NCBI GenBank assembly: GCA_017165825.1
Contig: CM029380.1
Location: 20,501,572-20,565,571, forward strand
Direction: 5' to 3'
DNA from: Hepsetus odoe
Lineage: Eukaryota; Chordata; Actinopteri; Characiformes; Hepsetidae
Length of the DNA stretch: 64,000 bases
Part shown: positions 27,701 through 40,167 of the stretch, one piece after another
Layout: each line of letters starts with the position of its first letter
Position numbering within the stretch: the stretch's first letter is position 1
Position numbers and translations under genes: made by a program
Notes under the pieces: generated by a model
Databases searched by the model: none
Told to the model about the DNA's origin: nothing
What the model saw: only the letters and a program-made list of their open reading frames with translations

Positions 27701-28574
27701 GATGTGAGGTAAGGGTCCTTATCTCCAATATCTCTACCCTGGAGATGAAGTAAGATGGAATTGCCCTTAAACGTTGATCTAGGACCTGCTCTTCATGGCT
27801 CTCTGCCATGATTCTAATCTAAAAAGGGTGCCACAAATGTTTCTTTGAGTCAGACCGCACAAGAACCATTTGAATTTTCTATAAAATGTGAAAAATGTGC
27901 AAAAAATGATCATTCTTTTCCAACTGGGAGATTTGCTCAAGAACCTTTACATCATTGGTCAAAAAACTCTGGTTCTGAAGATTAACTTCCGACAGTCTAG
28001 TTCAACCAAAATGTGCCACAGCTGGTCCGGATAACTGATATCTTCAGATGTCAGTGATTAGCAAGATCAGTTGGAATAGTTTTAGGTAAGAGTAGGGGCA
28101 GCATATAAGATGCAGGTTCTGCAGGAAAGCAGATTTCCAAGTAGAGGGTTGGTGGTCGACTGCATGTGGTGGGGGTTTTTACACATTTTTTCACACATTA
28201 TCAAGAAAATTGTTCTTTCCATTAAGAGCCAAAATTGGTTCACTATGGCATCACACAAAGAACCCTTACTAGCACCCATATAGTTAAGAACTTGACCTTA
28301 AGGTAACAATGAAACCTAGTTTCGGACAAGCAAAGACCATGGCACACCGACCCAACATTCTCCTAAAAACAACTTCATGCTTCTCCAGAACTGACAGGCC
28401 AAATAAACTAGTGTAAATAGAGGGACACCAACCAAACATTTGCCTTTGTTGGTTTATGTTGAAGTGCATTGGGCCAGTGTGCGCTGGGCTTAAGGGTAAT
28501 CTCCATCAGACTTGTGGACACTGAAGCCCTGTAGATTCGAGCATAGAGTTGGTGGGGATGAGTGGAGCCACATG
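24715..28574 (-). other. cbarp: Probable long 3' UTR of cbarp
   Basis: About 3.9 kb below the cbarp stop has no recognised gene and, unlike its surroundings, no SINE that I can identify. On the minus strand there are poly(A) signals AATAAA at 26745-26750, 26339-26344, 25144-25149 and 24733-24738. The last is followed by GATGCA and then a GT-rich stretch (GGTCTGTGAGTGTCTTG), the usual arrangement of a cleavage site. I infer that cbarp transcripts end near 24715-24725, with shorter forms possible. Overlapping ORFs of 60-120 codons at 25287-25655 and 26012-26266 have no recognisable similarity. Confidence 0.45.
24733..24738 (-). terminator. cbarp: Candidate distal poly(A) signal of cbarp
   Basis: AATAAA on the minus strand, followed about 10 nt later by a GATGCA cleavage-type context and then a GT-rich downstream element. 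It is the best-formed of the four signals below the cbarp stop codon. Confidence 0.45.
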
Positions 28575-30039
28575 CTACACTGGGCTGTGGTCGGGTGAGG
28601 CATGTGTGGCTGTCAGCACACCCTCCGGCTGCTCCCTGGTTTTGCGCAGACCCGAGTACAGACGATCCTCAAGGTTTACGGCCAGTTTATCGCTTAGCTC
28701 AGCTGTGATGGTCTGGGGGCCATACTCTGTTTCGGTCAGCTGTGGAGGTGAATGGTCATCACCCGCTTCAACGGGCAGGCCTGTCAGTCCAGACTTCTCT
28801 GCTGGGACCTGGGGTGCCCCTTCAGTGCTTTCAGTCATGGAATGCGCCACAGAGGATGAAACCTTGTCCTTTGGTTCTCCACTTGTGTCAGTGCTGGGAG
28901 AGATCCTTGCAGGTTCTTCTATCAAAGCTGAAGCATCCCCACTGACAGCTGTGAAGCTCTGCTCCAATTTGGGTGTCTTAGGAAGGCTGACTGCTCCCTC
29001 GCTACCCTCTTCATCTGGAGCGCTGACAATTCGGGGAAGCGTACTGTGGTAGCTACTTTCTAGAGGATAGTTGACTGTCTCACCACGGCGAAGGGGAGTA
29101 CGGTACCGATCAAAGGAGGAGTGGAAGCGCTGGCCGGGGTCACTGTACTGTTTGGAACGTTGCCACTGCTTGCGCAGGTGCACACGGGAACGGTGCTTGG
29201 AGCGCACCGGTGACTCCTGCTGGTCAAACTGGGGATCATGGCGCAGGAATTCATGGAAGAGTGCGTCCGTTTTCTCGTCTATGCTGTAATCCCGGCGAGA
29301 CAGAACAGGAGCACGGGGCTGGGTTGCATCTGACTGAGTAAACATCTGACCATATGGTGACCACACCATAACACCCTCGTCCAGTTTTGTCAATCCATCA
29401 CTGCCTCCAATGGCTCCTGCAGGTTCCTCTTCCAGCTCTTCATCAAAAATGTCGGTCTCAAAGCTTTCACATACAGTTCCCCTGTGCCCTGAACTGGTGA
29501 AGAAGTGTCGCCGCTCCACGGCTGATCCATCCTGGCTGTCGCTGCTGCTTCGGAACAGCCGCATCTCATCGGGGCCACGGGAAGGGACTTCTATAGATGC
29601 ATAGCCGCTGTCCATCTGAAGAAGCTTGCGTGTCCCTGATTCTCCATCACTCCCCTTCTCTGAATCCACACTATCTAGCTTGCCACGCTTCTTGAGACCC
29701 TCTTCCCCAGACACCTCAGTCTCCCCCTCCATGCCATCCCAAGTGTCCTCAGAGGGATATCTAGGGATTCCTTTATCCATCCTTAGCCTAAGTGAACACA
29801 CACTCTCTGCATCACTGTGAACTGAATCTTTGTCATTGTTGCTATTCTGGTCAGAAGAGATGTACTGCTCCAGAGAAGCACGCAGGGTCCAGATGTCACG
29901 ATAGAGGATCTGTGTATCTGTGCTCTCCCGACGATAGCCCACTCCAGGAGCATCATCTTGGGCATCGGCGCTCAGGCCAATCACCCCAGGCCCCATTGCT
30001 CTGCTGCAGCTGGGCTCCACCATCACCTCCACCTCTAAC
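28575..30039 (-). CDS. cbarp: cbarp terminal coding exon 9
   Basis: This 1465-nt last exon begins after TTCTTCTGCAG, completes R383, encodes residues 384-870 and ends with TAG at 28575-28577. Landmarks are ILYRDIWTLRASLEQY (427-442), LLQMDSGYASIE (522-533), an acidic run DEELEEE (582-588), RRDYSIDEKTDALFHEFL (631-648), LRKQWQRSKQYSDPG (671-685) and LRRGETV (699-705). The human protein carries the same order of blocks. It is rich in Ser, Glu and Asp and predicted disordered. The C-terminal ~150 residues are poorly conserved and are where I would expect alignment to fail. Confidence 0.95.
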
Positions 30040-33000
30040 CTGCAGAAGAACACACAAGCCCATCAGAAATTATCACTTTACACACAATATGGTGGGAGCA
30101 CGACTCTTGCAGGAATACAGCTTAGTCAAGCTGTCTGTTACACATGAGTTGGTCTATTTATCATACACATTTCTTCTCTTTGACAGCTTTCAGACAGGCA
30201 AGAAGAGATTCAAGCAGATGTTCCTGCTAAAGCACAGACGGCATATCGTACTATGCCACACACTGTGGTAAATGTGACAAAAATAAATTACTGCACAGCC
30301 ATGAGCCTTGGTACATGTAAATGTAAAAGTAGCAGTGCAACCCCTGAAACTGACATGAACTAAGCAAAGGTTGACACACTTCGCTGAGATACAGGTTACT
30401 TGATAAAAAGGCAGTTCCAAAGCAGATGCAATCTACTGAAGAGCCCTGGCGGTATTTGACTTATCTTCGGTGAACTTCACAAGCGCTAATAAGGTCACAC
30501 TGCCCTGCTAAGATTCTGTGCACTCCAGCATGGAATGGCTCGTTTGCGTGGTTGCAGAAGAGGTGGATGGTTGCTGCGGCGGACAGATGGGGGAGGGAAT
30601 TAAAGATACCTGCCGAGGGATGGTGGGGGTGTGGATGGGGGGGAAAGGAGGCGTGGCGATGGCCTGCTCGGGCAGTAGGCCATGTCCTTGGTGCGTGCGA
30701 TGTACTGGATAAGGTCAATATGGTGGGCACCATGCTCCTCCTCATCCATGCTCTCACTGGCTGCTCGCTGCCTCTGGAATGGTCTCCGCTTGGGGGAGCC
30801 TGTGAGATGAAGTGGATGTCAGTGGTTCACACCTTATATTTGGACCTAAACTTCATAACTCACACATATGGTTTTAGTCGTCAGAGTCGTTGACCAATTC
30901 TTCATAGCTGTTACTAAATGATAAATCTTCTCTCTTGAAGGATACCATACCTGTGTCACCCCAAAGATTGTGGTCTAGCCCTCTTCATTATGCAGGCTAC
31001 CATGCTCAGGCTACTCAAACACTACTATCCCAACATCTAGCATAACATTTCACAATGTAAGTGCTGAATCACATTGAACAGATTCAATATTTCTTCAACC
31101 GATCCAGCATTTTCTAAAGATAACAGCCTCATAGCAGTGTGCTATTTTAATTCTATTTTTGTTAACTATATTTCATTTGCACACTTACATGTAATATGAA
31201 ATTGATTATGACTAGTCTGAAATGAAAAATACTGAAGGGTTTAATTTGAATTTTTTTTTATGAGTTAAATGATCCTGTTTTTTCATAATCTTTCCATTTT
31301 ATCATAATGCTTCCAGAGAATTGTGGCATTAAAATTGACAATATTGCTCCTCTTGAGGCAGCTTATTAGAGGGTGCGTGAATTTACCATATAACAAATTC
31401 TCTTTTCAGTGTGTGAAATCAAGGTTTTGAGATAGCCTGATATGATCTCTCTGTCTCTATGCCTCTTTTAGATGAGATAAGAGAGACTGCACGCTTGCCC
31501 AAAAGCACGAGAATGAAAGAACCTTCACCCGACCATCTGCCATATGGGAAGTCTTGGCACTGGAACACAACCACTCCCTCTTTTCCACTAATACATTATC
31601 CAGTATTGCACAAACAGGCACACAATCACAGAAATACATACAATGTTCAGCCAAAACATTAAAACCACTGACAAGTGAAGTGAATAAACTTGATTATCTC
31701 ATTACAGTGGCACCTATGAAAGAGTTGCAAGTATTTGGCAGCAAGTGAACAGTTTATAATTATAATTATCTGAAGCCTCAGTCAGAGTATTTCTAAAACG
31801 AACGAGTTTTAGGTCTAGTAGGGTGTTCCTAATATGCACTGAGTACTATCTACCAGAAGTGATCCAGTCAAGGACAACCTGGGAACTGGCAACAGGGACA
31901 TGAACACCCAAGGCTCCTTAACACAAGTTGGAAGTTAACGCTAGCCTGTCTGCTCTGATCACACAGAACATCTAATGTAGCCCAAAGTGCAGAAAAATGC
32001 TGACTTTGGCAGATAAATATCAAAACACACATCACAGCTTGCAGACCAGTCAGATTGCCCATCCTAACCTATGTCCACCATCAAAAATATATACAATGGG
32101 CATGTCAGGGACCTCGAAACAATGGAAGAAGATGGTCTAATGAATCATGCTTTCATCATAAGTCAAGTGGTTGGCTGCATATACCTTTGGAAGAAAGCAA
32201 GCTGAGAAACCTGGAAGTCCTCTCATTTATGTATATGTTTTTCTGCCTCCAACCTAAACATTGTTGCAGAGCAAGTAAACAATCATAGTTTCCAGTGGCT
32301 TTTTTCAACAGGATAATGACATGCACTCAGGATCTTCAGTTTAAGGTTCTGACTTGGCCATTCCAAAAAACTCAATTAGAGTGAAAACCTGTGGGAGACA
32401 AATTAACCTGATCTATAGAGCCCCCATCTCTCAACTTAGAGGACTTGATGGCTCTGCTGCTATTGGACATTGTAGCACAGCTTCCAAGATCAGTTGGCTG
32501 TAATGTTATGGCTGATTGGTGTATGTACTGTCTGACCCTTTCTGTCAGCTCCTATTACAATAAAGCTTGCAGACATAATAAGGTCTTTGACCATTTTCCA
32601 AGGCAATGCACAATAAGAAAGCTTAATGACAAGCCAGGACACTTTCAGCATGAGTTTGCTTTCCCTCAGGCCAGGAAAACAGTTTCTTTATGGAACTGAA
32701 ACTCTTTTTCCATTTCCCAGCACCAGTTCACCTTCCTTCCTTCTGCAGATGGTGAACTCATTATTGCAGAAGCTATTTATCCGCAATCAAAACACACACT
32801 TTAATTTCCCGGTACTGACTGAACACTCTTTTGTGCCGCGATTGAAAAAAAAAATAGTATGCCAGTCTGCTTTGTTGCGAATCCTTTCAATGAGCAAATT
32901 TCATTTGAAAATGGTTGTCTGCATATTATTTTATGGAGCAGTGGGCAAACATGATTTAGCACAGTCCATTACTGCAGCTGTATCAAAAATGTGGCCTAAT

Positions 33001-36000
33001 ATGTTTATTCATTACATTAAAGATTTGTCGGTTGGGTTGCCATGTTAAAAATGGAAGTGTGACAGAAACAGAGCACAGACGCTAACAGCAGTTTATTTGA
33101 ATGTAGTCAGCGTGAAAACATTAGTTAAAACCAGGAAGTGGTGCTAATAAACTAACAGATCTGGTAGTCGGTTACAGAACATGAAGTCATTTTATTGCCC
33201 CTCAAAGCCATGAATAATGTGGTTAGTACACATGATGTGGAAGGTGGTAAAATATAGAAATAAGACTCTAAAGAAGATAACCCATCCCCTATTCACACTA
33301 ACCCAGCATCAGGTACGCTAGAAAAACAAAATGTGCATAATGTGGGATCTGCAAACCCTTAGGCAACCTTTCCAAACACACTTATCACTTCAGAATTTTA
33401 TTCATTCTGAAATTTAGAAATAAAGCTTATAAAGAAGAACCGAGCAGAATTTTCAGCAGATGTCATTTTCTGTTTATCCACCATTTTTCTAATAATTTAA
33501 AAGCATTAAGTACTTTTTGCAACTGTCATATTATTGGTTGTTCATCTCTAAGATGTGTGATGATGGGTCTCATCCTCAACAGCTCCGCCGCACAGCTACG
33601 AGAACTTAAACAATCTCCTGCTGATGTCTTCGGCCACGTGGTGCCAAATACCACGGTGTACTGGGCAGATGATCATAATGTTCTGGTGTGTATTGTCAAT
33701 ATTGTTTATCATCCTTTCATCCATCATCCATCTCTTAAACAATAACTTTACCAGAGAAGGGAAATGGTTTTTATCCAAGTGGATTTAATGTTATGGCTGA
33801 TTGGTGTAAACTCTTATTTGAAAAGTTTTTTTTTAAAACTGCAGACACAATAAGGTCTTCGACCATTTCCAAGGCAATGCACGTTTAAAAAAGCTTAATG
33901 ACAAGCCAGGACACTTTCAGTATGAGTTTTGCTCTCCCAGGACAAGAAAACGACCGATTTATGGATATAAAATCCTGTTTCCATTTCCCAGGTTAGCAGC
34001 AGTTCACCTTGCTTCCTTATGCAGATGCAGAACTCATTATCACAGAACCAATCAAAACATGCACTTTTATTCCCAGGTACCTACTGAAAACTGTATTGCG
34101 CAGCCGGTGACAAGGAACAGAACACATCTGCCTTATTATTGTCCCTCCAACTAGCAGCTTTGAAAAGCTTAATTTGAACAACTTACTTTCTGTCATGTTT
34201 TATCTGAAAATGATTCATTTAAAAATGATCTCCATGTTAACCATTTACACCTAAGCTTATATTGTAACTGTTGTATTATTGGTCAGCCATCTCTGAGATG
34301 TGTTGACAAATACAGGTCTGACCTACGGCAGCTCCACCTCACAACTTTTAGGGCTTAAAGGATGTTCTGCTAATGGTGCCAAATACCAAAGCTTATAGGC
34401 AGGTGGGCATAATGTTTTGGCTCATCTGTGTATATTGATACTGAACCTCATATCTTTAAAGCAAGAACTTTACAAGGGAAGGGAAAAGGTTTGGAACTTG
34501 AATGTATGTAAATGATGCACTGTTTTAGCATGTGTACATAACCCTAACCAGTGATCAACCTTTCCCATTCCAGCATAATCAAACATGTTTGTTTATATAT
34601 TTATTGAAAATTCAGTCTAGGATCCAGAAGGTGGTCTGAAATGGTGGTCTTATTGTTTTATGAAATTTGTCCATGCTGTATCTCTAATTACAGGCTGTGC
34701 ATTGTACCTCTGGTGTCCAGGCTGGAGGCTCTCTGGCTGCTGTCGAACTTCCATCTTTTGATTTTGAAGTAGGGGCTGGCTCCCTCCAGGCTGGCATGCC
34801 GCCGCAGCTTGGTGAAGAACTGCAGCATTGGACCCTGAGGGGCGCCTGAGGAGGACAGGCCTGTGGCTGAGAGGGACACTCTCTCACGCCCACTGCCCGG
34901 GCTGATTCCTCTCACCTCCAACTGAGCAAGGGTGAACAAAACAGAACAACTCTAAAATGCATATCTTAGATCATTAGCAACCCATGACATCAACTCCCAC
35001 TTCATCCATGTTTTTAGGTGATGATGAACATTTATTTTTTTGGATATTGTCGATAAATAAATTGGAGGTGGTGGTTGTCTAATGATAGGAAACTGTGATG
35101 GACCAAGAGTCTGCAGGTTCAAATCCCACCTCCAGTACCTTCACCATTAGGATCCAGAGAACCTTTTCATGGGCCATCAATAAAGTACCAAAGGGTCCAG
35201 TTTCTGTCATTTTTATAGCTATATGCTCAAGATTGGTGGAGAAAAAATTAGAAAACATTATATTTTTTTGATTCTACACATGACTGTGTGTAACTGGGTT
35301 GCCTCAAGCAGATATTTAACACACTAAAACAGAAACTGCTGGTGAATTTATAAAAATAATGCATGGTCACAACTTGGGCACGGGCATTATAAATCAAGGC
35401 CATGACGTAGTAAGAATGATTAAATTATCTCATTCCAGTAACTAAATTGTGATCATGACTTAACTATCAGAAATTCATTAAATCCATCCCATATCCGCAT
35501 CCTGAAAACAGACTATGGCTGCTCATCTCATTCCTATGCCTTACTAAGCTGTTGTAGCAACAATTTCACTATCACAAAATCACTAAACCCATCCCATATC
35601 CAAACCCTGAGAATAGACTATGAATTAATTATCTCATTATCATGCCTTAGTGTGTTGTGGCAACAATTTCATTCACTGTCATTATTTCGTTCCCATCCCA
35701 ACTAAGTTGGGGTTAAAACTTCACGACCCCTTTCCCCAGGCCATTTCACAGTCACACCATAGTAAGTTCAATGCATTTTATTATAAAAAGACGTTATCAA
35801 ATCGGTTATGTGCAGCTTTGTCAGATACATTCTGATGATAAACATATCAGACAGGAGACTGAAGGGTAAAGAAAATGAACCTGTTAATATGTAGATGCAC
35901 CTCATCTTTCCTTAATCCATATGGAGTAAACTACAGCTAAACTCTAATAATATCACAGGCACACTAAGCCGTGTACAGCTCCTGATGATCACTCTAGTGA

Positions 36001-39000
36001 TCTAGCTTGGCTCCAGGTTGCCTGTGAAGCTCTGAAGTTCTGAATTATTACTCTTCGATTTGCAGTTTTAGTTCACTTGATGTTTGTATGAGACACACCA
36101 GGTTAGAGCTTGAGGGCTCGGGGCAAGGAGCTGGTGGGCTTTCACAGAAGCTGGTATCCACAGTGGAGTTGAGAGCGTCTCCTGGCAATGCTGAACTGGG
36201 ACTAACACTCAGGCTGACCAGGGCAGTCTGTGGCAGTGGACACATCGGTGGCTACAAAAAGACAAAACACAAAACAGCTTTCAGAAAGTGCCATTCAAAC
36301 AAGCTATCTATCTATCCATCCGTCCATCTGTTCATCCTTTCATCCATCCAACTTATAGCATTATAGCACTGCACTATATCCCTAATCTTATGTTTTTTGT
36401 ACATCACTGATCTCTCACTGCTGAACCCTCTCACTGGGAATCCCTACAGTGTCCAACTATCTGAAATACAGCAAAAAATTGATTCTTAATTCAGCAAAGT
36501 TTTTTTTCAACCTTTCAGGCACAAAAAAGTAAGCAAACTGGGAAAAGTTATCTAGATAGTTATTTTCATCTCTGCAACCATTTCTGTCATTTGAATGATC
36601 TGTTTTCTTCATTATGACGATGATTTGAACAGAGGTACTGCGATTCGACTGTAACGAGGTTCTCCATTCTACATTTACCAGCGCCTACTTTTTGAGCTAC
36701 AGCCGCAGAGGTTTTTCTTGTCCTTAAATTAGAAAACCTCACTCTGCAAATGACTGCATTTGTAGGAGGAGGGTTAGCTTGTTTTTTTTTTTTTTTAACT
36801 GATGATCAAATTTCTCATTTTGGCCGATATCGCTTTATTGTCATAATATTTTATTCTGTTTCATTCAGAAATGTTCACACAACATAAACAGCAACTGATG
36901 TTTTAATAATGCAAAAGGTGGAAAAATGAAGTATGTAAATATATCCTTATAAACAAATCAATACTCCAATAATTAGGATGACTCTGAGAAGAAGTGATTC
37001 CACTCCTTTGCCTTGTCAACACTATGACAAACCTGACGCCTGCTGACCCACTATGCTCATCTGACCTACTGCCGCCCCCTCTTACTGTATCTGTCCTGAC
37101 TGACACCACAGTTCTTCTGCTAAGAGCTGAGAGCACCATGGCTGTCACCTGGAAGATGGAGAGGCTGGATTTAGCGATGGGTCGGGTAGTCATGGCGATG
37201 CTGTTCTCCGATGACTCACACTCGTGGATGGTGACGATCTTGAGGGCGGGAGGAGGAAGGTGAAGGTGGGTGAGCCTGGCATTCTTTAAGTGATGAAAGT
37301 CACCTTCGGTGAGGGTGTACCTGAGGTCAGGTGAGGAAAGAGACACTCTTACATGAACATATAATAATGTGTGGCCAGAGACTTAAAATGTGTGTGTGTG
37401 TGTGTGTGATGTGATGTGAGCATGTGTTATGTACCGATAAGTCTTCTCAGAGGAAATGTAGGCTGGCTGACATACAAACCTGTGATTAATACTCTATAAA
37501 TCATATCCGCCCACATCCCATCATTTACACGCTCTCATACACACACGCCATAAAGAGACAAAGCTGAGTGTCGGAAAACTCTCTTCTGTTTTACAACTGC
37601 CTCGCTCCCCTTTTCTCTCTCTGTCCTCCTCTACCCTCTCGCTCTACTCTCTCCTTTTTTGCTTTCCCTTATCTTTCTCTTCCTTTTAATCCCACTCTTT
37701 TTCTCATCCCTTTCTCAACTTTTCTATGACACACAATCTCTCTCTTTCCAAGTTCTACCTTTTCCTTTCTCCCTTGCTTTTATCTTTTAATCTCTATTTT
37801 TATTTTTCTCTCTGTGTCCCACTGTCTGTCTATTCTCTCTTCCCTTTTACTTTCTCTCCTTTCCTTTTTCTTTCCTCTCTCTCTCTCTCTCTGAAAAACT
37901 AGAGTGTGGAATGACATACAGCCCCTTATGCTTTAAGGCTTTAATAAAAGACAATAATGCAGTCCACTTAGGGGGAGGAAAGAGTGGGTGGGCGGCTGAC
38001 CTTCGACCTTTCTCCTGCGTCTTTTTGCCTTGGTCGAAGAGTGCAGCCTCGTTGAAGGAGACCCGCCGACCTGTGGTTCCCGTGGAGAGGAAGCGCTCGG
38101 TCTCAGCATCGTGGGAGCTGCCCGCTGACACACAGTCTGACTCATCCACACGGATGGTGATTTCTGCACAGGGGGAGCAATGCACCAGCTGCACTTTACT
38201 GTGTCGACCACATATGATGTATGAAGGTAGACATGTGCTTCATTAAAGGAATAAAGCTTCCCCAAGCAATTTTCAGCTTAACCTCGGTCTGCTGCATCTG
38301 TGACATACTGTGAATAACCTCCCACACATTCTTAATTAAAGAAATTTTGAAAACCAGACACAAAACACCAGAATAGGAAGAATCTGTATCATTAAATACA
38401 AAGCAAGACCGTTATCACAGAATCAATACTCCAATAATCAAGATGACACAGAAGAAATTAGTGTACAGCACTATATATGTCACAAGACCCTTATCAGACT
38501 CTGAACTGCAGACTTAAAGCTCAAACTTGTTGATACTGAGATTTTATTAAGCCTACAGTACTGTGAAAAAGTCAATTCATTTCTTTATATTTTGCTAGGG
38601 AATCACATTATTGGTGCAAAAATGCTATTTTATTTCTCTCAAATTGTCTTTTCTTTGCCATGAGTGGATTAAAAGAAAGAAATGGGAAATGGGCTGCAAA
38701 GATGCGAGATGTTCTAAATAAAGGAGTTCAACCAATCAGCATTCAGCATCGCCAGTATACTAATCACTAGTCTGATCATCTGGAATCATCTGCACCTGTT
38801 TCTTCACTGTTTCATGTCTAAAGTAAGACACTCTGTAATGTTTTGATGAAGATTGCATGATTGGGGCAGCAGTGGCCTAGTGTTTAGGGATGAAGCCCCA
38901 GAGTCGGAAGGTCATGGGTTTGAATCCCAGACCAGTAGGTTGCCTTGAGGTCCCCTTGAGCAAGGTAACGCCCCCATCCCTGCTTTAAATAGCTGCATGG

Positions 39001-39937
39001 TGTGTATGGGTGAATAGCGGAGGCTAAATTTAGTTTTGTTGTGGTGTTGTGCTTTGTTTCACAATGACAATTATTCACTTTTCAAAACCTTTGAACTTCA
39101 GGAAGTCTGGAGAACTGTTGCTCAAGAAAACATTAAAAATAAAAAATCTGTCTCTTTGGAAGGTAAATATGAAGAAATGAAGGAGGGATTAAGCACAGTT
39201 CTGTATATAAACATCAAAAATGTAGTTTTCATTTTATTTTTAATTAAGGAGGGTTTGAGAAAGAACTTCTAGTTGTTTTAATAAAGTACTTCTAATTCAT
39301 TCCTACCACTTTAGGAACAGATCAAGAGAGGCTTGCCCCATCATACCATGCACAGGCTGTGATTCCTCCAAATAGGAGGCGGTGTTTTTCTCTGGATCAT
39401 CACTGGTCCTGAAGCAGAGAATGAACCTTGAGTAAAGAGAAACAACAGGCAAACAGTCAAACTGAGGGTCATCTTGTTCAACACGATGAAATTATATAAA
39501 ATGCCAATCAAATGATAAATTGATCAATTAAACGTCTGATAAATTAAACGTATCTCATGATAAGTTATAATAATCACGATCAAGTTATATTTTTCTGATT
39601 GTTCATTGAACTGGCACTGCTTCCCAAAATTATGCTTTTCTTGTAAAAATGACAATTCCCGCAAAATATAGACAATAACAGCAAGTGTATAGAAACATTA
39701 CAGTGTATAATGGTGTATAAAAGTAACGGATGGCAGCCCGTTGTGCCATTATTATTATTATTATCGGTAGATTTGTATTATTAACTGGTAGATTTTTCCT
39801 CTTGTACTTTTCTTAAATATCTTAATGTTTCTTTATATTTGACTTCATTTGACTCTCTTTTGTATGTTTGTGCAATTTTCAGTTCTTCCATGTTCAAAAA
39901 CAAATGGATTGGTATGGACAGAGAGATGAATAAATAA

Positions 39938-39972
<35 letters not shown>

Positions 39973-40117
39973 GGCTACGGTGCCGTCTGCAGAAATGGCA
40001 TACCGTAATCTGTGTTTTCAGAGAACATCTCCATCCATATGGGAGCCTGGAGAAGTGAGAATAAACTGGGGGTGCTTTTTCAGCCCAAAGCAATGTACTC
40101 TGTGGCTCTGCTTCACT

Positions 40118-40167
<50 letters not shown>

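Noticed and set aside
28549..29052. 167-codon plus-strand ORF
   Set aside because: It is antisense to the conserved terminal exon of cbarp and is a shadow of its codon bias.
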